NCBI GenBank assembly: GCA_020436935.1
Contig: JAGQWX010000014.1
Span: 31,677-95,676 of the forward strand
Reading direction: 5' to 3'
DNA: 64,000 bases
Source of the DNA: Saprospiraceae bacterium
Lineage (GTDB): Bacteria; Bacteroidota; Bacteroidia; Chitinophagales; Saprospiraceae
In this document: positions 8,976 to 17,500 of the stretch, in pieces
How the letters are laid out: each line of letters begins with the position of its first letter
Position numbering within the stretch: the stretch's first letter is position 1
Notes under the pieces: generated by a model
The model's input: only the letters and a program-made list of their open reading frames with translations
Database searches by the model: none
Told to the model about the DNA's origin: nothing
Translations under genes and position numbers: made by a program

Positions 8976-9677
8976 ATGAAACGCATATTATGCCTTGGTT
9001 TTTTGTTATTCAATTTGTCCCTTTTTGGCCAATTGGAAGAAAATACCTTTTATTATGGCTTTCATGCAGGGGCTACGGCTACGTACATCACCGATATAAA
9101 GAATACCATCATTCAGCCCATCTTTCCCCAGGAAACGTACACCATTACCGATGAGTATGAATATGGCTTTGCAGGCGCTATGTCGGTTTTTTTCAGGTTT
9201 CCGGAATCTGGATTGGCCATTCAGCCGGAGATTGGATATGTGAGACAGGGTGGAAGATTTGATTATAGCGACATCAATGGATTGGAATACACCATCCGTT
9301 TTCCTTATTCGTATCTGTGTCTGAGTCCTATCCTGAAATATTATCCTGTGGGCGGATTCAATATAGGCGTAGGCCCGCAATTGGGATTGATACTCGATGG
9401 TTCCAACCTCAAGTACACGTCCAATATGCCTGAACTTGGACCTGATTTGCAAATACAGCAAAGCCTGCGGGAGGTGCTTAAAGGAAATAATAATGTAAGT
9501 TTTTTATTTGGCCTTGGTTATGACGCACCATTTGGCTTATCTATAGATGCCAGGTTTGGATTTGGCATCAGTGATGTCATAGAAACACAGGCCAATGGTT
9601 TTTATTTTATTGAAAATAAGAATAGAAATTCCTATTTGCAGCTCAGGCTGGGGTATTTCATTCCATTTTTCAATTGA
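8976..9677 (+). CDS. Outer-membrane beta-barrel protein (porin/OmpA-like barrel family)
   Basis: The 233-residue product starts with a signal peptide (MKRILCLGFLLFNLSLFGQ) and then shows alternating strands such as YYGFHAGATATYITDI, GLAIQPEIGYVRQGG, GFNIGVGPQLGLIL and a final NSYLQLRLGYFIPFF. The last residue is Asn after aromatic-rich FIPFF, as expected for a barrel's closing strand. This fits the small barrel families common in Bacteroidota outer membranes; ligand and function cannot be read. It is the first gene of a plus-strand run with the T9SS-sorted protein at 9689 and the SpvB/RHS giant. The next gene begins within 12 bases of its stop, so co-transcription is likely and the barrel may help assemble or anchor the giant protein (inference). 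Confidence 0.75.
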   Translation: MKRILCLGFLLFNLSLFGQLEENTFYYGFHAGATATYITDIKNTIIQPIFPQETYTITDEYEYGFAGAMSVFFRFPESGLAIQPEIGYVRQGGRFDYSDINGLEYTIRFPYSYLCLSPILKYYPVGGFNIGVGPQLGLILDGSNLKYTSNMPELGPDLQIQQSLREVLKGNNNVSFLFGLGYDAPFGLSIDARFGFGISDVIETQANGFYFIENKNRNSYLQLRLGYFIPFFN

Positions 9678-9688
9678 AAAACGATCTG

Positions 9689-11560
9689 ATGATGCCATTT
9701 TTTACCCCGATAAATCGCTTGTTGAAAGGAATTGTTTTGATAATTGGAAGTTTGCCAGCCTTTGTTTTTGGTCAAATTGCACCGGGTGGAGTAAAGGCTC
9801 CTGCCATTTGGTTGAAAAACGAAGTGAGCGAACATGGTGTCCTATTCAAGGAGGTGAATTCCGGAAAGGAGATGATGTTTGGAAGCCTGCAAGATCAAAT
9901 CAATGGCTTTCCTGTAGGCCAATTTGATTATACAAAAAGTCAATCTTTTTTACTTTCAAAACAGGCATCAAACCTTACAGTATTTCCGGTGATCAAATCT
10001 GCAAAACCAATGCATGAAGACCTGATCTGGCAATTGCATTCCGGTGAAAATAAATCAATATTGATGCAAACGAGTCGTCGTTTTGCTGATTTTCAAAGGA
10101 AAACGGTTTTGAATAACCCACTCACCAACGAGCAATATTCGCTTCATGTGTATGATGCTGAAATCGAAACAGCAGGTAAAGAAGCAGCCTTCAGTTTTTT
10201 TGGGACACCCGAACAAAAAGAACTGACAACATTTGAAGGGCAAATGCCTGAAGCAATAGTTTATGACAGAATCCTCTCCCTTGAGGAGCACATACGTGTT
10301 GAAACCTATTTAGCGCTCAAATACAGCATACCATTGCATCAGGAAAAGGGGATGCATTCTTATCTAGCTTCAGATGGCACTCCCTTGTTCGATAATGAAG
10401 GCAAATATCTGTACAATTCATTTGGATTAGCGAAGGATGATAAGCATGGATTTATTGTAGAGGAGAGTGCGGATCAGAATAAAATTTTGAAGATGGCTTC
10501 TCAAAAGCCTGAGGACGACCTTGCCTATTTGATTGCGGCGCATGACGATGGTCAAGCCGTTTTTCTTTCCACCATTCAGGACCGCATTGAAGTGATGGAT
10601 CTGATGTGGAAGATTCAAAACCATCGCTGGAGCCATGACCACATCAGCTTAAATTTTGATGTAGAAAAACTGGATTTAGAGAAAGGACAAAATTATACCC
10701 TCCTGATGAAAAGCGGCAATCACCAATGGATGGTCAGAGGAATCTTTATAGAAAATCAACTTAGATTTGAAGTAAAGCCTCCGCTTGAATCAGCACATGT
10801 ATCCCTTCTTCGGACGCCTGATTTTTTTGCATTGGTGGACGTCAAACAGGAAGACTGCCTTTCTGATCAGAACATGGTGTCCGTGTTAAGTTTTGGAGGA
10901 AGTGCACCCTTTCAAATTACAAGGTCAGATATGAGTGGCAGAGAATTGGACAAAGTCACGGTATCTGAGGAGAATTATCAATTTGAAACACGTGGAGAAG
11001 GGCTTCAAAAAATTACAATAACTGACAAAGGCGGAAAGGTCTATTCCACTACGTTTGCTTTGGGTAATGCCACGCAAACAATAGATGAAGCTTCCCTAAT
11101 TTTTTATCATCCTATAAAGCTATCGGACCTGGAGCTGCCAAAACAATCGCGCGTCATTGCTTTACAATCATTTCCATTTTCAGAAGAATTGGCCATTCAA
11201 AATCCTGATATGGAAGAGGTTATTTCAGAAGAGGGCGACTATTGGTTGTCTTATCGTGACCATTTTTCTTGTGTTCAATATATGAAATTTGGCATCCGAG
11301 TACCTGCATCGCCGGCTTTCAAATCGGTAGAAATTGCCCCTAACCCTACAAATGGAAATTTCAACATCAAATACGAACAGATAAAAAATCAAAACGTAGA
11401 AGCACTCATTTGGGACAGCAATCATAGGCTAATCGCTAAAAGAAAACTCGGAGATGCGCGCATTGGCAACCACCAGATGCAAATTAAACACAGCGGTATT
11501 TTTCTGGTGGAACTTTCAACCGGCCAGACATCGATTACCAAAAAAATCGTTGTCTTATGA
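9689..11560 (+). CDS. Secreted protein with T9SS type A C-terminal sorting domain
   Basis: I place the start at ATG 9689, followed by a second ATG and the signal peptide LLKGIVLIIGSLPAFVFGQ. An in-frame TTG at 9674 overlapping the previous stop is an alternative. The mature protein has about 520 residues of beta-rich sequence, including a segment (AIVYDRILSLEEHIRVETYLALKY, written here in part as ILSLEEHIRVETYLALKY) seen in the LamG-like domains of large Bacteroidota adhesins. The C-terminus is a T9SS type A domain: VEIAPNPTNGNFNIKY, then LIWDSNHRLIAKRKLG and a final LVELSTGQTSITKKIVVL. Such proteins cross the outer membrane through the type IX system. The stop overlaps the start of the SpvB/RHS gene (ATGA), so the two are translationally coupled and probably work together at the surface. 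Confidence 0.8.
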   Translation: MMPFFTPINRLLKGIVLIIGSLPAFVFGQIAPGGVKAPAIWLKNEVSEHGVLFKEVNSGKEMMFGSLQDQINGFPVGQFDYTKSQSFLLSKQASNLTVFPVIKSAKPMHEDLIWQLHSGENKSILMQTSRRFADFQRKTVLNNPLTNEQYSLHVYDAEIETAGKEAAFSFFGTPEQKELTTFEGQMPEAIVYDRILSLEEHIRVETYLALKYSIPLHQEKGMHSYLASDGTPLFDNEGKYLYNSFGLAKDDKHGFIVEESADQNKILKMASQKPEDDLAYLIAAHDDGQAVFLSTIQDRIEVMDLMWKIQNHRWSHDHISLNFDVEKLDLEKGQNYTLLMKSGNHQWMVRGIFIENQLRFEVKPPLESAHVSLLRTPDFFALVDVKQEDCLSDQNMVSVLSFGGSAPFQITRSDMSGRELDKVTVSEENYQFETRGEGLQKITITDKGGKVYSTTFALGNATQTIDEASLIFYHPIKLSDLELPKQSRVIALQSFPFSEELAIQNPDMEEVISEEGDYWLSYRDHFSCVQYMKFGIRVPASPAFKSVEIAPNPTNGNFNIKYEQIKNQNVEALIWDSNHRLIAKRKLGDARIGNHQMQIKHSGIFLVELSTGQTSITKKIVVL

Positions 11561-14500
11561 GCAATATACTTATCGGAAAATGGATTGACCATTTTAGTCA
11601 TGGGGACATAAATGCAAAGATCAAGATGAAACGCGGTAAGAAATCGTCGCAAACGATTTTAGCACTGAACTGTGATCCCCTGATCACAGCTGCTCCAAAA
11701 CCAAAGTGGTACCTCCGGCGAGGCTTTCTAACGCAGTCCCTACACTGTGTAGAGATTGGCAATGATTATGTGGACAAATCTATTTCTGATAAGTATAAAT
11801 ACCAGTTAAACTTCTTCATTTGGCTTTGCATTTTTGTCATCGTCCCTTCCAGTCAGGTTTTAGCAAAAACAGATACTTTGCCCACGGTCCAGCGATTTGG
11901 ACTTCCATCGCAAAGTTTCAACAGTTTTCAATATGCATCACCTTCAGAAGGCATTGCCCGCATTGACATAGCCTCGCCCAACAGATTTGGCAGTGTCATT
12001 GCCAATTTTCCGATCCAAATACCTCAGGGAAGACAAGGCATTCAGCCGGATATTTCACTGGATTACAATTCTGAGAATGGCAATGGATGGCTGGGCATAG
12101 GCTGGTCATTGGGCTTCAGCCAGATCACAATAGACCATAGATGGGGAGTCCCCAGATACAGCGCCTCTATCGAATCAGAAACTTATCTACTGGATGGAGA
12201 GCAGCTTTCCTTCCTCTCACATCGTCAGGTCTCATCACCGAGGTCTTCAGAAAAAGAATTTACCAGAAGAATAGAAGAATCCTTCAGCAGAATCATCAGA
12301 CATGGTACGGCTCCATCCAATTACTGGTGGGAAGTGATTGAGAAAAATGGAATACGACATTTTTATGGAGGAAGCCCGGAAACTGGTTGGATGGCAAATG
12401 CAGTTTTGACTACATCAACAGGAGCCATTGCACAGTGGGCCATCACTCAGACCATTGACCTCAATGGCAACCACATCATTTATGAATACCAAAAAAGAAA
12501 TGTAACGAGCCCTTCAAATCTCAGCGGAGGTTCACAGTTGTATCCAAAAACCATTTATTACACTGGTTTCGGTGCTGAAAAAGGAAAGTACAAAATAGCA
12601 TTTGCTACGATGAACCGCACCCATGAGGACAACCAAATCAATCTTCGGTCCGGATTTAAAGAAGTCACAGATCAGGTGTTGAAGGATATTGTGGTGATGT
12701 ACGACGACGAGAAAATCAGAAGCTATAAACCAACATATACCAAGGGGAATTTTGGCAAGACTTTGTTGACTTCCATCAGTGAATACGACGCCATGGACAG
12801 TCTTTTTTACACCTACAACTTTGACTACCACCTTTCTGCTAATCCTGGATTTGGTGCAGAAAAACAGTGGTCCCCTCCTGCTGATCAATTGGACGGAGGA
12901 TTTACCAGCCCCAATCTGATCAAGGAATTCAATGACTTGCCGACATTTTTGGGCAGCTCCAAATCCTCAGCATACACCGTAGGAGGCAGCCTCACTTTTG
13001 GTCCTTTAGGCAGCCCCGTCACCAAGGAAAACACCGTTGGAGGCAATTATGCACGCACCAATATGTCAGGAGAGGGCTTGCTGGCATTCATTGATATCAA
13101 TGGCGATGGACTCCCGGATAAAGTATTCAAAAAAGATGGGCAAATCAAATACCGGCCCAATCTATACGGAGAAGTCAGCAATGAAGCTTTTGGAAATGTG
13201 AGGCCTGTATGGATATCTACAGATGGCACCAATAAACGTCCACTCACAAAATTTAGTGAATTCAAAGGGTCGACCGATGCCATAGGTGCTGAGGCCAATC
13301 CGGGCTTTGCGTTTGTAGGCTATACCAACGAAACTACCAAAGCCAATACCAACATATATTTTAATGATTTTAATGGCGACGAACTCATAGATCTGGCTTA
13401 TGACGGCCAAGTGCTTTTTTGTCATATTGATGAAATGGGAGATCCCGTTTACACGTACCGCAGCAGTGATTCTCCAAGCCCGCTCAAAGGGACGGGAACC
13501 ATTGCCGGAGGAGGGCAAACCAATTCAAAAGAGGATTTTGACCTGGCCAATCCACTGCATGACGTGGTCAAATGCTGGACAGCCCCATATAGCGGCCTCA
13601 TCAGTATAAGCGGGCAAGTTCGTCTTTTGGAGCCGGCCAATCCTTCTGCTCAGGCAGATGGAGTAAAGCTCTCCATTCAATCGGGTGGTAGTGTTTTGTG
13701 GTCCAATACCATTGCAGCCAATGATTTCACGCCAAAGAACGCCACGGTTGCGAATAGCCTTATTTTGAAGGGGCAAAAAATCTATTTCCGCGTACAGTCG
13801 GTCGACAATGGGGAACAAGATATGGTAAAATGGTCTCCAGAAATAAGCTATCAGGGCTTAGACCCTCTTCTCACAGACCCCAATCTCCAGACCTTCCATG
13901 TGTTCAATGCCGCGGATGATGATCTCATTACCTCTGATCAGTTTGAGGTAATTCCAGTAGATGGAAGAATCACGATAGAAGGACGTTTTTCAAAACAAAT
14001 TACGAGCGACGATGTAGAAATCAGGGTTCTCGTCAGAACACCTTTTGACAATCCGGATTTAGAGCCTGCCATCTCAGTGGCATTTACAAAATCTTATGCG
14101 TGGAATGAAGTGGTTGATGAGGAATTGGTGATAGAAGATCTTGCCCTCAAAGCCAATCAAACCATTCAGGTAAAGATTTATGCGGACTCAGAAATTGATC
14201 CGGATCAGATCAGTTTTATGCCCATTTATTATGTGACCTCTGCCGATGATGGCAGCAGCGTCATTGATGCTGAAGGCAATTACCTTTATTCATTCTGTGC
14301 CACACCATCCCATGCTTTGTATGGTGAGGTATGGAGAAAAACAGAAATCTTTCAAAGTCCTGTCAGCGGTGTTTTGACCCTATCACCCACAATAAATAAT
14401 ACCGGCCTGGCCGGTCATTTGGGGGCACTTGTGGTCAAGAAACAAAATGAACTCCTTGGCAAGCTGACCTGGACAAAACTTGCAGGGCCACAAAATGTAA

Positions 14501-17500
14501 TATTTGCCGAACCCTTAGAAATCAATGTAGGGGAAGGGGATTCACTGTATATAGAGGTGTTTATCCACCCACTTTTTCCTTCTGATGGCTTTGCGACCAA
14601 TTTTAATGGCAGCTCTGTTGAAGTTGCTGTAAGCTTTATGATGGGAAACCTTCCGCAGCTAACTTTGCATTCGCCAGGGGTTTATCTCCAACGGAACAGG
14701 GAAGATCAGATTTTTGGACCTCAATACCGACATTGGGGTCAGTTTGTGTACAAAGGCAGTGGAGCCAGAGCAGATGCACCGATTGACCAAAGCCTGCTGA
14801 AATTGCCGGATATCATGGTAGACGAAGGAGAAATAGACCCCGATATAGATCCGGATTCTTTGGACATAGACGTACCCGAGCTGGTTTTCGTGACCATGAA
14901 GGCCGATATAAAATCAGGTAGGTGGCAGGCCATCGATGACCGTACCTTCATTGCTCTCGATACAATGTCCAGCAGCAGGAACGGAGAAGATGTTTTTGAC
15001 GATGGCAGTACAGGGCCGGTAGACAATACGCGATATAGTGCACCTGTCATTCAAACAGAATCCATCGAAAATGCGGTATCAGGGGGCGCTCTGGTGAGTG
15101 GAGGAACTGCCTGGGATCAAACCAAAGCACTCCGTGACGTTGGTGATATGAATGGAGACAGGTATCCTGACATCCTCACCCCGGCAGGCATCCAGTACTC
15201 AACCATTCAGGGCGGATATGAAGCCCAGGTCACCAGGCACAATCTTGGCGATCATGAGACTTCTTCCAATGCACTTGGAGCAGCTGTAGGTGGGGCGTTT
15301 GTCAGCAGTGGACCGTCCAACTCAAGAACGACCAAGGGAGCTGGTTCCAAAAAACAAAACAACCGGGTAAAGTCCGGTTTCACTGCTCAATCCGACAATT
15401 CACTCTCGGCAAGTGATGCAGCTAAGGCGTCTATCGGATTTAGTGCCTCTTACAATCACGATGAAGATGAGACGATAACCACCTGGCTTGACATCAATGG
15501 AGACGGCCTTGAGGATAAACTTTTTGAGGATGGAAATGTAGCCCTCAATTTTGGATATAGCTTCGGTCCCAGGCAATCCTGGGGTTTTGAGGGCATCCGG
15601 GGTGGTGTCTCTGATGATATTGGTGCCGGTGTAGGCATATCGATTGTAAACGGTTCCATACAGGGTGGAACAAGTTTTGCGAATACTACCAATCATTCCA
15701 ACTTTGGATTTCAGGATTTGAATGACGATGCATTGCTCGATCTCATCGTTTCTTCCAATCCTCTGGTGGTAAGATACAATGATGGTGACAGCTTCGGCGA
15801 ACCAGTCACACTGGTCAACTCAGGTCAGCTGGATGCCGGACTTTCGACGGGAGAGTCCATCAATGGGGGAGGTACGATTTGCATCAACGTGCCTATATTT
15901 TTCTTCCGATTTTGTATTTCTACCTCAGCCTCCACAGGAAATGGTGTAGGTCGTATTACTACCATGCTGGATGACATCAATGGTGATGGATTCGTAGATT
16001 TTCTGGCATCAGATGCAGAAAACGACCTCAGGGTGCGGTATTCCAATCAAGGAAAAACCAATCTGCTCAAGACCATCACTACGCCTTTTGGGGGGACAAC
16101 CACATTTGATTATAAAATCAGTGGCAACAATTACGACTTGCCATTTTCAAAATGGACTGTTCAAAGTGTAGTAACAGACGATGGTTTTGCGGATGATGGT
16201 ATACCAGCCAGAAAGATGACTGTCTCGTATAAAAACGGCAAATACGACAGGCACGAGCGCGACTTTTTTGGATTCGGAGAGATGATGATCGATCAGTGGA
16301 ATGGAGCCGAATTGTCCAGATCAATCATGGTCAATTATGCGGTAGATCGCATATATGATGCCGGGCATATCCTGTCTCATGCCGTTCTTGACAGCGCAGG
16401 CAATGTGTACAAAAAAACGGTGTATACTTATGGTTTGAAAGATGTGGTCACGGGCGAAAATTTGGGCGTAGACTTTGCTTCCAGCGATGACGGTAAGGCT
16501 TTCTCAGCGCTAAGCTCTAGCAAAATTTCTTATTATGATGAGGCTGGCGTCGAGGCACTGTATCTTGAAAAAAATTATGAATACGATCCTTACGGCAATG
16601 TGGTAAAAGAGGTAGAAATTCCAAACGGCAACCTAGAGGCTGCGCTGACCTCCACATATGTGTACAAAGCAGATAACGAAAAAGTACTTCGAGACGCCAT
16701 CGAGGAAGTTCTGGTGTATTCGGGGACTGACTTGCAAAGAGAGAGCAAGTATGAGACCGACGGCAAAGGAAATATTTTGAGCATCAATGTGAGTATGGAT
16801 GCGGAAAATAAAGCCCTCACTACCTTGAAGTACGACGATTATGGCAATGTGATTCAGGCTGTCCGTCCGGCCAATTATACCGATGAGTCCCTCATACTGG
16901 ATTTTGAATATGACGAAACCATCCATCAATACCTGACCATTGAAAAAGATGGATATGGTTTTGAAAAGGATTATAAGTATGATGTCACTCGGGGAAAGCT
17001 GACACAATTTAAAGGCATCAATGATGAAAACTTCACTTACGCTTATGATGTCAAAGGCAGATTGTCTGAGGTGTTGCTTCCTGCCCATGATTTGGAAGGG
17101 GCGCCTTACAGCATGAAAATAAATTATGAGCACAATGGTCCAAATCCATTTGCTGAAGTGGTTCATTACAAGGCAGGCAATGACAATGATCTCGCCAGTA
17201 TCACTTTTGAAAATGGCCAATTTGACGCATTTCAACAAAAATATACTGCTTATTTATTGGATGGCGCTGGTTTTGAAGAGGCTTCTGTGGTGAGTGCCGG
17301 AGAAATTTATGACGAACTGGGCAGGCTTTTGGAGAAGTACCTGCCCCTTCGGGAAAACCCGGGCCTCTGGACCACGCCCAATTATAATGCAGACATATAT
17401 CGACCACTCAGGACAAGCTATGACCATCTCGACAGGCCCCTGGTGATGACAGAAAGAGATGGAGGAGTGACAAACTATAGCTACGACATAGCCGAAGATG

